DNA from: Biomphalaria glabrata | Lineage: Eukaryota; Mollusca; Gastropoda; Planorbidae | Length of the DNA: 64,000 nucleotides | Assembly (NCBI RefSeq): GCF_947242115.1 | Contig: NC_074725.1 | Span: forward strand, 25,314,398-25,378,397 | Direction: 5' to 3' | Part shown: one piece after another, positions 52,901 to 63,093 of the stretch | Layout: each line of letters starts with the position of its first letter | Position numbering within the stretch: position 1 is the stretch's first letter | The notes under the pieces: generated by a model | What the model saw: the letters and a program-made list of their open reading frames with translations, nothing else | What the model was told of the DNA's origin: nothing | Database searches by the model: none | Translations under genes and position numbers: made by a program

Positions 52901-55757
52901 CCTATGTTTATACTATTGAATTTCAAAAGCGTGGTCTCCCTCACATGCATCTTTTACTAATTATGAGATCGGAAGACAAAGTGCACAATCCTGATGAGCT
53001 AGATGATTTAATTTCTGCTGAGATCCCAGACAACACAGATCCTGAGTTGCGAGAACTGGTATTGAAATGGATGATCCATAATCCTTGCGGTGAACATGAC
53101 TTATATGCGTCATGCATGAAAAACCACAATGGAAAAATTCACTGCCGTTTCGATTTCCCCAAACCTTTTCAAGAAACAACATCACTGGTTGACGACGAAA
53201 AACCAAAATTAAGACGTCGGTATGATTCCAGACTGGACCAGCAGAGCCCTGAATTTTCTCACGAACTAGCTGTCTACCGAAAAGACAAGTCTGGTAGAAG
53301 AATAACCAGAGACAACCACCACGTGGCTCCTTACAATGCATATTTGCTGAAACTTTTCAATTGCCACATAAACGTTGAATTTGTTGGAAGCATTAGAGCA
53401 GTGAAATATTTATACAAATATATTTACAAAGGACATGACTGCGCCTATATTAAAATTGTGGAGGAGCAAAAAAGAATAAATTATAATGAACCAGACACAT
53501 ACATTGAAGAGCGGTGCATCACACCACCGGAGGCTTGCTGGCGTTTATCTGGAAATGAACTCCAAAAGAAGAGCCATGTAGTGCAACGTCTTGACATTCA
53601 TCTTCCTGGTCACTACCGAATGTCAGACATTGTGAATGTGCAAGAAGATCTGGCGGATACTGGCATTAAGGGATCCACATTGGAGTCTTATTTCAAAACC
53701 AATGCTACCAAGAAGCAAAAAGAAGAAGCTAACCGCCTTGCTGGAAAAGATGAAGAAATTATTTACCATTTTTATTGGCAGATGCCCGAGCATTTTAAAT
53801 GGATAGGAAGGCAAAGTGAATGGGTTGAGAGGCTTCGACAAATCAATGTTATTGGTCGTATCCACAGCGTTAATTTTGTTGCCCAGCCAGAGTTATACCA
53901 TCTCAGGATGCTTTTGTACCACGTCAATGACGCTACAAGTTTTGACGAACTTCTTAAATTTAATGGTATCAGGCATGCCACGTTCAAGCAAGCGTGTCTG
54001 GCTCGAGGGCTTGCCTATGATGACCAACAGTGGATCGATGGTCTGCAGGAATCGGCTATGTCAAAAACGCCTAGAGCCATGAGAACACTATTTACACAGA
54101 TTTTAATATTTGGATCTCCAGAAAATCCAAAAAGACTTTGGGAAATGTTCAAAGCAGATCTGGCTGAAGATTTTCTTCTAGAAATAGGACACACAGGTGG
54201 CCGAGTGGAAGACGCGATAAATCATACCTATCGAATTATCGCCTCCAAATTAAATACCGAAGCCACAGAAGGCAGAGATTTTCAGTACTGGGTCAACACC
54301 TTTGGCATGGACAACATTGACTTTGTCAATAACCATTTAAATGTGGATATGCTTAACAACGACAGCTCAATACTGGAAGGGGAACGGTTGTATGGACTCC
54401 TGAAAGGGAAACAGCTTGACATAGTGAATACCATTCTCGATGCTGTCACAAGTCATAACTCTGGACCAAGATGTTTTTTTATTGATGGACCTGGAGGTAC
54501 TGGAAAAACGTTTGTGTACAAGACTATTTATCACATTCTTCGGGGTCGAAATTTCAATGTGAAATGTATGGCATTTACAGGAATAGCATCAATTCTTTTG
54601 CCTAATGGACGCACCTCACACAAAACATTTGGCCTCAGTGTGCCCCTTACACCTGAATCAGTTTCAAACATAAAGCTAGGATCAATGAAAGCTGCTCAGT
54701 TAGCGGAAGTTGATGTATTTTTAATGGATGAGGCCCCAATGCTGCCAAAATACGGACTTTCTACCATAGACCAGCTACTAAGAGCAATCGGCAATGCAAA
54801 AGAGCCTTTTGGAGGAAAAACAATAGTTTTGGGGGGCGACTTCCGGCAATGTCTTCCAATTCAGCCACGAGCTAACAGAAGTGAGCTTTTAGACGTATCC
54901 CTTAAAAAGAGTGACTTATGGAGACATTTTAAAATATCTCGATTAACCAGAAATATGAGAGTTGATGAAGAAGAGACGGATTTTGCCGAGTTTCTTTTAA
55001 GGATTGGAGACGGTGAAGTACCATTGAATGATATGGGTGAAATAGCTCTGCCACAAGATGTCATCTCAAAAACCAACATTATTGACGAAGTTTATGGGGA
55101 TTGTTTGGCAGATAAAAGTTACGAAAACATGAAAGACAGGGCAATTTTGGCTCCCCTAAACAAAGATGTCAATTTAATCAATTGTGAGCTTATAGACAGA
55201 TTACCTGGAGAGGAAAAAGTCTATTTTAGCTTTGATTCAATCAAGGATATGTCAGAAGGTACACTTCAATTTACCACAGAATTTTTAAATTCCATAGACA
55301 TCGCTGATCTGCCTCCACACAAACTAAAACTAAAAAAAACACAATTATCATGCTACTTAGGAACTTGGATGTTTCAGAAGGACTCTGTAATGGGACGAGG
55401 CTCATTGTCACTGAACTGTGTAACAACATAATTATTGCTAAGATTCTAACTGGCGAACATTTTGGAAAGGCAGTTCATATTCCCAGAATCACTCTAGATT
55501 CCAGTAAGGGGAAACTTGGATGCACAATGCAGCGCCATCAATTTCCTGTGACCCCTGCTTTCGCCATGACAGTCCACAAATCACAAGGTCAAACATTCCA
55601 GTTTGTTGGAGTTGATCTCAGAGTCCCAGTCTTTATGCATGGTATGCTGTATGTGGCCTTTTCAAGAGTGAAACGACAAAGTTGTTTAAAAGTCCTTCTT
55701 CCCCGAGACAACGCAAATTACACCCGGAACGTTGTGTGGAAGGAAGTGTTGAACTGA
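49921..55757 (+). CDS. Helitron Rep/helicase (RepHel) with one frame break
   Basis: From ATG 49921 one frame runs 1836 codons to 55431; the last ~105 residues continue in another frame to TGA 55755-55757. Residues ~40-195: 11 copies of a 14-residue repeat (SINCQSPVNHQ type). Residues ~219-495: 12 copies of a 23-residue charged coiled-coil repeat (RLEDLRQRASQRLQAET type). About 523-550: a Cys/His cluster (CIHC...CCLHG). Near 1006: PHMHLLL, the HUH metal-binding site. Near 1163: YLYKYIYKG, the two-tyrosine nicking site. Then a Pif1-type helicase: GPGGTGKT (~1522), DEAP (~1602), GGDFRQCLP (~1638), and after the frame break TVHKSQGQTF and YVAFSR. Roles: nicking and unwinding in rolling-circle transposition. 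The break lies at an A8 run (~55331-55338), where A9 would keep the frame; it may be a real defect or a sequencing error. Confidence 0.9.
50039..50500 (+). repeat. 42-bp in-frame tandem repeat in RepHel
   Basis: Eleven units of 42 bp (TTCAATAAATTGCCAGTCTC + the rest), coding a 14-residue Ser/Gln/Asn-rich repeat. Variants alternate (SPVNHQ versus SSLNHQ) in a pattern suggesting unequal exchange. Confidence 0.95.
50575..51405 (+). repeat. 69-bp in-frame coiled-coil repeats in RepHel
   Basis: Twelve units of 23 residues rich in Arg, Glu, Leu and Gln. The central five are nearly identical; the outer ones are diverged, so the middle has expanded most recently. Confidence 0.92.
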
Positions 55758-58142
55758 GATAAAGGAGGTTAGTATTAGGAGAGACAAATGTTAGCTACTT
55801 TACTAGGATCTAGATATATAGGTATTGTGTTATAATTATTTATAAATAACACTTTCCAATAGGTATCAAGAATAAGGCTTATAACATTTTTCTTTGAAAA
55901 ACGTGGATGGGAAATAGGGATTGTATTAGCTGTTAAACGTCCATATTCTCAACTTGAGATCAACTCATTCTAATGCTGAAATATAATATGCAATTCAATG
56001 CTACGGTGGTATGGGTAAAGTCATCCCAACAGTTTGTGCACTCTGTTTGATAATAAACTTCGCTATGAATAGGCTGAACATCACAGAGTTCAAACTTTGA
56101 GTTCTAAAATTTGTTAACCATTAAAATACAACTATTTGTTAGTCGAACATCAGAATGATATATAACTTCGACCTTTTATTTTATGTCGGCAAATCAATTA
56201 AAATACAAATATAATTATTGTTTGAAATTTTATCATAAGAAAAACACAAATTAAGATTAATTTGGATATTCCTATTACAGCCTGTTTGTACCGGAGAATT
56301 GATGTACTGGATAGCAACTGGTAGTGGGAAGCAGAGATGTGAGTCCTCATTAGACATTGCTATGCTAGCACCGTGGCTTTGAACCAACGTTAGACTCTCT
56401 ATGACCAGCGTTTATCTGACTCAAGGAAGATTTGATAATGTACCTAAGGCGTGTCTAACTTCAAGATCCACAGACCTAATTGTTTATGTTTTATCTCTTT
56501 GGATATGACATACTTTTATTATAAAACAATAATAATCCACTCTAGCCCTACAATTTATGTCTGGGAGAAGTAGAGTTCTTTAGTGCTTGGATATGTTTAC
56601 CAAAGAACAGTTTTATTAGATCAGATAAAAAACAAAAATATGTGTTACATTTCTACAAAATCGATGCATTGAAACAAATGGAGATCATAGAGATCAAAAG
56701 TGATCTAATGATAGTGAACATTTGGTGAAACTTCTCAAAATGTATTTTGTTCATGAATCAAATCTTTTTTGCACCAACATTATATTTTTGTATCAATTTA
56801 TTTTTGTTCTCTAGGAAACTCTTGGGTATTGTAGTATTTGTTTAATACTGCAGTTAAATATCCATTTTTTTTCTAATACCATTAAATTTAAGTAACTGAG
56901 TGTTATGTACAATTAATAAATTTAGATAACCAAATATCATGCATGGTCATTACATTCAAGTATCCAAGTTGTATGTATGGTCATTACATTTATGTAACCA
57001 TGAAGTATGTATGGTCATTACAAGTATTATCTATTATCATTACATTGAAGTAACCAAGTATTATGTATTGTCATTACATTTAGGTAAAAATGGTTTATGT
57101 ATGATTATTACATTTATTATATGTTCTTTTTAATAATGCTATGTATCTCTTTGTGCCATTAGTTCTTTTGCCTTCTTAGCCACAAAAAAATGTTATTTAT
57201 GATATTTGTTTGAAAGGCATTGATCATACATTGATTGATTTTTATTAAGTAAGGGGAATGAGATAAAAGTCAAGCAATCCAGTAGATTGCTAGCATTTCT
57301 AAGTAAAGTAAAGAATTTTTTTTAAAATATAGATAAACAAAATTCTTTAGCTGTGCAAGTTCAGTTCTTTTTCTAGGCTTATATTCACTATTACTAAAGG
57401 GCTAAATTCTAAACATTGTATAAAGTAGTCAAATGTGTGAGTAATATCATTAGGACTTTTACACTAATGTTTAATGTAATTGTACTTTATAAATTGATGA
57501 CTACATAGCTCACATTATATCTTGTTAGTGTGTCTGTCTCACAATGAGATGAATGTGTGTAAGCAAGTTTCTATACAAGTTTATGTCTTGAAGTGAAAGT
57601 AAAATGGTTGAAATAAAAATATTCTATTAATATTTATATTCAATATATTAAACGTTCCTCAATGAATTAAAATCATTTAAGCTTTTATACTATACAATTG
57701 CTCTTTTTTTTTTATTTTGGTTACATCTAATGTTATTTTTTTTTAATTCTTCTTTAGTAACTAAAGGTTTTCACATTATAACTGCCATTTGTTGTTTGTT
57801 TTTGGTTACACCTAATGCCATTTGAGAAAGATTGTCTTTTAATATTATTCAACAAATAATGGTGACCAAAAAGCTTCTTTTAATTGAAGTTAGAATTATT
57901 TAATTTCATTTTCCTTTTATTGCCATCAAAATGTAATTCCTAATTAAAAGAAAATCAACTTGTATAATCTTTAAATAAATATATAGCATCTGCTAACCTT
58001 GCAATTATGAGCACATGGTCCTGCTCTTCGATTGCCCACTAAATACTTTACGACAGTGTATTATATTTTAAAAAATCCATTGTATGTAGTCATGTTTTTT
58101 TCAACCAAATTTCAGTAAGTAATAAATTAAATGCATTATAGA
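55758..58142 (+). other. Helitron 3' non-coding part
   Basis: No ORF of note. A degenerate ~42-bp repeat (GTATGTATGGTCATTACATT + TATGTAACCA) lies at 56939-57115. The unusual length (2.4 kb) may hide a captured segment, but I recognise nothing. Confidence 0.6.
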
Positions 58143-58173
58143 ACCGAGCTAGGATCGGTCATCCCGGTACTAC
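58143..58173 (+). other. Helitron 3' terminus (hairpin and end)
   Basis: The stem ACCGA/TCGGT with a 7-base loop is followed by CATCCCGGTACTAC. Helitron termination signals have this shape and spacing. Confidence 0.7.
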
Positions 58174-58310
58174 TATTTTAAACGTGAATAGACCTTGTTT
58201 TTAAAGATTTAACTGTATGGAATTTAGCTCTTGTAAAGGAGAGTAATCCTTGAAGGATTACGGGCACGAAATGGCCTAAATTGTACCGATGTGCCAAAAA
58301 ATCAAAACTC
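58174..58310 (+). mobile_element. I-group LINE 3' end, right of the Helitron
   Basis: Continues the LINE exactly where 48522 stops: TATTTTAAACGTGAATAGAC matches 38145-38164, followed by GGAGAGTAATCCTTGAAGGA, GGCACGAAATGGCCTAAATT and a CAAAACTCAAACTCA tail. About 85% like the complete copy, lower than the left part. Confidence 0.85.
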
Positions 58311-59590
58311 AAACTCACTACCTACTTGTAGAAATTTATTGTACTACGTAAACCCAGTTTTCGCTTTAATTTCACACAATAGCTATCAAAAAATTATATT
58401 TACATAATAATGGCATATAATTTGTGGGTCGGATTGTATAGAAAAGCCCGGGCTGATTTTGACAGTCCGCCGCTGGTTGAGTTTCTCTCTTACCTTAGCA
58501 TGGTAACAAACTGATGTTCCCTGACTCTATTGCAAAAAATAGGCAGATCTAAACTTAAAGCTACTGCTAAAGTCGCTAGTGACTTAGCTAGGTTCCATTA
58601 CTTATGAAAGACTAAATTCAAAGAATAAAATCAAGGACATTCAAGGCTGAGTGAGTTTATAAAAGAAAAGCAAACGTTGCATCTGGTTTAAGTCTAAATT
58701 CACTTCTAGCATAAAGTCCCATTCTTTTCAATAAATTTTCTGTTGGTTCTTTTATGGAATCAGGAATAACACACTAGAGTTAACTAGAGGTATTATGATA
58801 ATAAAATCATTGCCAAGTGACATTAATGACATCATTTAAACATATTTTAGAAAAGTCTACGACAACGGCCAAACACCACAGTATTTAAAAAGATTTACAG
58901 AATGTTTTATATATCTTTATGCTGTGTTATTTTTTTTTTTTGGATTGATGCATTTCCTGTATGTTACGTGCTTGAATAGTTTTAAATATAGAAGTGAAGC
59001 TAGGTGCTGAAACAAATGATAATACATACATATTAAACATTAATGAACAGCAGGACCAAGTTTTTAAATGAGAGAAAGTAGTAAATTAAATGTGACAAAA
59101 ATAAGGGACTGCGCCGACCAAGGCCCGAATCAGTGATCCTGGAAAAGACAATAATGCTTATAAATAGAAATATAAATAGAAGAAAGTTTAATCTGGTATT
59201 TTTGATATGTTGGCTTTAAAAACCTTTTTGGGTCCAAAATCGCGAAAAAAACGTTTTCGGTAAATTTAATCGATGCGGTTTCGATCGTAAAAGATGTTTA
59301 ATTGTTATAAGCACACAGAAAGTAGTAATTGGTTAAATTTGTGTAGTTTTTCATCCACAAAAAGTGTGAGAATTAGTGATGTCAGTCGGTCAGTACATGA
59401 CTGAATCAGGAAGTTGAAAAGCAGAAATTTTCTGTTTCTTTAATTCTTTTTTTTTTTTATCAATGGATTTTTATACATGCAAATTTCACAGGACCCAGTG
59501 TTTATTATTTTATAATATCCATATTTTTGTGCTTATACAGGGCCTCGCAAAATGTACATCGCCAATAGGTCTTGCGCCGCCACTTTTTAT
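58311..59590. other. No recognisable feature
   Basis: About 1.3 kb of AT-rich sequence; no gene, no clear repeat. Confidence 0.5.
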
Positions 59591-59639
59591 TTATAGTGCT
59601 TGGAGTCTTATAGTCAAGGTGGATTAAAGACAGGGCAGG

Positions 59640-59910
59640 CCGGCATGGGCGCCCGCAGTTAGGTGCAAGGTGGTGCAACTGTACACCCCTGGATTCCGAG
59701 TAGCCAAATTATAGCATTTTTTTTTTTTGCACCATTAGATCAATTAAAATAGAAGTAGCAACTGAACAAGTTACCATAGGCGCCCGCAAAAGGGGGGGGG
59801 TGCAAGGTGGTGCACTTGGACCCCCCTGGTAACTGAGTAGCCAAATTCTAGCCATTTTTTGCACCGTCAAATCAATTAAAATGTAAATAGCAACTGAATA
59901 AGTAGTGTGA
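59640..59910. repeat. Two ~130-bp tandem units, with a third at 60415-60513
   Basis: Each unit has (T)GGGCGCCCGCA, GTGCAAGGTGGTGCA, GAGTAGCCAAATT, TTTTGCACC and AATTAAAAT...TAGCAACTGAA. The third unit is separated by the repeat at 59925-60400, which seems to have been inserted between units. Confidence 0.75.
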
Positions 59911-59924
59911 CTTATTTTTCTTCT

Positions 59925-60400
59925 TCTTCTTGAAACTGTCAGGTAGAGTTGAGCCTTCGGCTCTTGGAACTCTAGGCCAGCAAAAGTGAACAAGAGCTCC
60001 ATCTCACCGGCCTGAATGAGAACAGTGTACACTGTTCTGTATGGCGGGTGGGTCAGACTCACGGCAAGATGCCGCGTACACTAAGACCCCCGCCATTTTC
60101 CTTTTCTTTACCAGGCTAACCGTGCGAGACACGCCATTTATGTAACGGCCCCTTGAGGAACAGCGCCAGGATTGTTGACAAGGTTGTGGGAGCTTTCTTA
60201 CAACTCCGCACAGTGCAATGAGGATGCTCTCGCACCCCCATAGGCACCCCCACGGGAGTCTTGTTTTGCTACCCTTTAGCCTAATCATTTCCTCCTACGA
60301 TCGTTTCCACCCGGGCGCCACTGAGGCAGGGTAGCATGCCCAGACTGGTGACTTATAAAGATAAGCTAATGTAATAGTAGACTAGCTTAGAGGCTTGTCA
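59925..60400 (-). repeat. Retroposon-like repeat, minus copy, (GAA)n tail
   Basis: Inverted relative to 61215-61525: both share ACTCCCGTGGGGGTG / CACCCCCACGGGAGT, CCTCAAGGG/CCCTTGAGG and GGAAAATGGCGG blocks. The minus-strand 3' end is AAGAAGAAGAAGAAAAATAA, a retroposon-like tail. No coding motif recognised. Confidence 0.65.
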
Positions 60401-60689
60401 GGAATTGATGACCGACCATGTACGTGCACTCCTCTGAATTTTGAGTAACCAAAACATTTTAGTCAATTTTTACACCTTCAAATTAATTAACATAGCAACT
60501 TAACCAGTTCCACTGAAGTACAGTTGTAATGATAAGCTATTATTGTTAGAAACTAGAATAGGGAAATCTGTAGTTCATGTCCCACCAAGTACGCTTTATT
60601 CTAGGCTTGTAATTCTGTGCACTATAAAGGGTGTCAAATATTCTATGGCACGTTAGTCGTGACGAATTGTTTTCATTTGCACATAATTA

Positions 60690-60940
60690 TATAAAAAAAA
60701 GAGTAAATTTCCCTTTCAGACCTTGTGGTCTATAGGGCAGATGATGTAAAGTTCATCTGATTTTGTGGCCCACGGCAAAGGGTGTCATGTGGCCAGCACA
60801 ACGACCAACCGCCTTTACGTTTCCCCAACTAATGTCAGGTTCCCAATAGAGCTGGGTGGACTCAAAGGCGCCCAAAGATCCTGAAATTAAAAATTCCAAT
60901 CTTCACCAGGATTCGTCAGCCACCGCGCCCTCTGCACATT
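60690..60940 (-). repeat. tRNA-derived SINE, minus orientation
   Basis: Plus-strand wording GACCTTGTGGTCTATAGGGC, AGATGATGTAAAGTTCATCT, TGGCCAGCACAACGACCAAC and AGAGCTGGGTGGACTCA is a known widespread SINE body (from memory). The tRNA-like head at the right (ACCAGGATTCGTCAGCCACC) has lost its middle, including most of the B box. Confidence 0.7.
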
Positions 60941-61214
60941 ATTATAGTTATTATTATATTTAGTTAAGATCTAGACTATGATACATGTTTTTTTTTTTTT
61001 GCCAATAATCTTTTGATGTGATAAATGTTATAATAGTTTCTTTGAATAAAAATAAGGAGTGTAAATCTATTAACGTCTTGCGGAGTTTCGGTCGGTGTCA
61101 TAAAGTAAATTTGGATGAACGGAGCATTGGCAGCAGCTAGAAACCAAACAAACAAAAAAAAAAGGCAGCAAGCATCAACTGCGCTTGCTGGCTATTTTAG
61201 TGATGAAACTATAG

Positions 61215-61530
61215 ATATCTCAGGCACAGAACATACCCGGGTACGCTGTTCTGCCTCATCGTGGCACCCAGGTGGAAACGACCATTAGAGGAAGTGGTTA
61301 GGCTAAATGAATGGCGAAACAAAACTCCCGTGGGGGTGTCCTCGTGTAGGCGAGAGCCTACCCATTGCACGGAGCGGAGTTGAAAGAGAACCCTCACGAC
61401 CCTGTCGATAATCCATGCGCCGTTCCTCAAGGGACTGTTTACACTAATGGCGAGTCCTCCACGGTTAGCTTGGTACAACATAGGAAAATGGCGGAAGTTC
61501 CCGGTGCACTCGGCCTTCGGCCATGTCTAG
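61215..61530 (+). repeat. Retroposon-like repeat, plus copy
   Basis: Plus-orientation partner of 59925-60400. It ends at the start of the hAT at ~61532. Confidence 0.6.
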
Positions 61531-61531
61531 C

Positions 61532-63093
61532 CCCGGGGTCGGCCACCTGCGGCTCGCGAGCCACATGCGGCTCTTTGGGTGTGAAGCTGCGGCTCTTTAG
61601 TTCCATACGCAAATATTATTTATTTTATCGAAACATTTTTTAAATAGTTCTGAATCGTTTAACGAGGATTAGGCACCGAGTCTATCTCTCGGCCTCTTGT
61701 ACTCGCTTTTCACTATACCCCTCCCCCATTACACGCGTCGTCAATATTGTTAGTCTGTCAGAAGTTCTCGAATGACGCCATCGTCGGATGTTTCTATGTA
61801 GGTTTCAATTCGCTTTCGACGCAAGATGAATTGGCGTCTTCCCCACGTGCTTTGGCTGTGACGTAAAGTTTGTTGTTTCAAGTAAATGAGTTAGAAGTGA
61901 TTATCTTCTCAAACTTAGAAGCAATCTACAAGTAATGCTAATATGGCTAGCTTTGCGGCACCAATAGAAATTGGAGAAAAAGGCAAATCATTTACAGATG
62001 GTGAGTATGTCAAAGATTGCTTTCTACATGCATCTGAAGAAAATACTTTTTCGTGATTTCAAAAACAAACCAGAAATCTTGAAAAAAAAATCAAAGATTT
62101 GCCATTATCTGCTAAAACAGTACAAGATAGAATATTTAAAATGTCTTCAAATGTAACATATTTATAAGTGGAAGATATTCAACTTTCTTTTGTCCTATCA
62201 CTTGCTAGTCTTGCGACATAAAGACACGGCCCAAGTTGCCCATTTTGTTAGGTATATGTCTTCCCAAGGTCCAAAAGAAGAACTTCAATGATTGCCACCG
62301 CTCTCATGACAAACTAGAGAAGATATAGTGAATGCCGTACAAAAATGCTTTTAAAACAATAAGATCGATTTAAATAAAATCATTTAAATAGCAAATAAAA
62401 GGGCAACAACGATTCGTCGGAGCAAAATAAACCATGAAATTCTTACGTTTCACTGAATAATGCATCAAGAAGCGCTTGGTGTCCAAATCGATTCAAACCA
62501 AAAAAGTTGAGGTCATGAATTTGGTAATCAAGATTGTTAACAGCATCTTGTCAAAAGCACTCTACCATCGTCAGTTTAAAGAATTCTTAAACAAAATGGA
62601 GACTCAGTATTACGGCCTCCTTTTTTACAATAAAGTGCGATGGCTTTCCAAAGGTAAGGTGTTGAAACGTTTTGTTTTGTGCTTGAGGGAATACATACAT
62701 TCTTAAATGATAAAGGCATTAATCTCCATGCTTTAGAAAACGACAAATATTTGCAAACATTTTATTTTATGGTTGATATAACAGAGAAGTTAAAAATTAA
62801 ATGAGCTGAATCTAAAACTGCAAGGCAAAGGAAACCCATCCCATGTTTTGGTAGAAGAATAGTTTTGTTTTGAAGAAAAATTAATTCTTTTTGTAGAAGA
62901 TATTCAGAGCGGTAAGTTACTTCATTTCAATGTCTAAAGCAGTATCACAATAAAATCCGAGCTACTTTTGACACGAATTACTTGGACACAGATACAAAAA
63001 TCAAAGATACATTTCTTGATAGATTTGAGCAGTTCAAAACCAACAAAACCATTCTAGCAGTCTTAGTAAATCCTCTCAACACTAATTCACATT
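61532..63093 (+). pseudogene. Decayed hAT transposon, GTF2IRD2/ZBED5-like transposase
   Basis: The start resembles a hAT terminus: CCGGGGTCGGCCACCTGCGG, then CTCGCGAGCCACATGCGGCT. Coding traces follow from ~61943 (MASFAAPIEIGEKGKSFTDG), 62070-62150 (IKDLPLSAKTVQDRIFKMSS), 62470-62700 ([32 protein letters not shown]) and 62700-63085 ([27 protein letters not shown]). These match the order of domains in hAT transposases related to vertebrate GTF2IRD2 and ZBED5. Many stops and frame changes. The 3' end is missing where the LINE begins. Not a functional gene. Confidence 0.82.

Larger units (their letters stand above)
48523..58173 (+). mobile_element. Helitron, 9.65 kb, nearly complete
   Basis: Starts TCCTATACTCTTAAGCGAGC between A and T, and ends with the hairpin ACCGAGCTAGGATCGGT (58143-58159) followed 14 bp later by ...GGTACTAC before T: the TC...hairpin...CTRR-like plan of Helitrons, with CTAC in place of CTAR. 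It encodes Rep-helicase at 49921-55757. Both flanks are parts of an I-group LINE. Early words such as ATTTCGAAAACGGCTCTAAC (48607-48626) are typical of autonomous Helitron leaders. Confidence 0.85.

Noticed and set aside
55325-55345. Programmed frameshift in the Helitron helicase
   Set aside because: No family precedent known to me and no convincing slippery site plus structure; a one-base loss or sequencing error at an A run is simpler.
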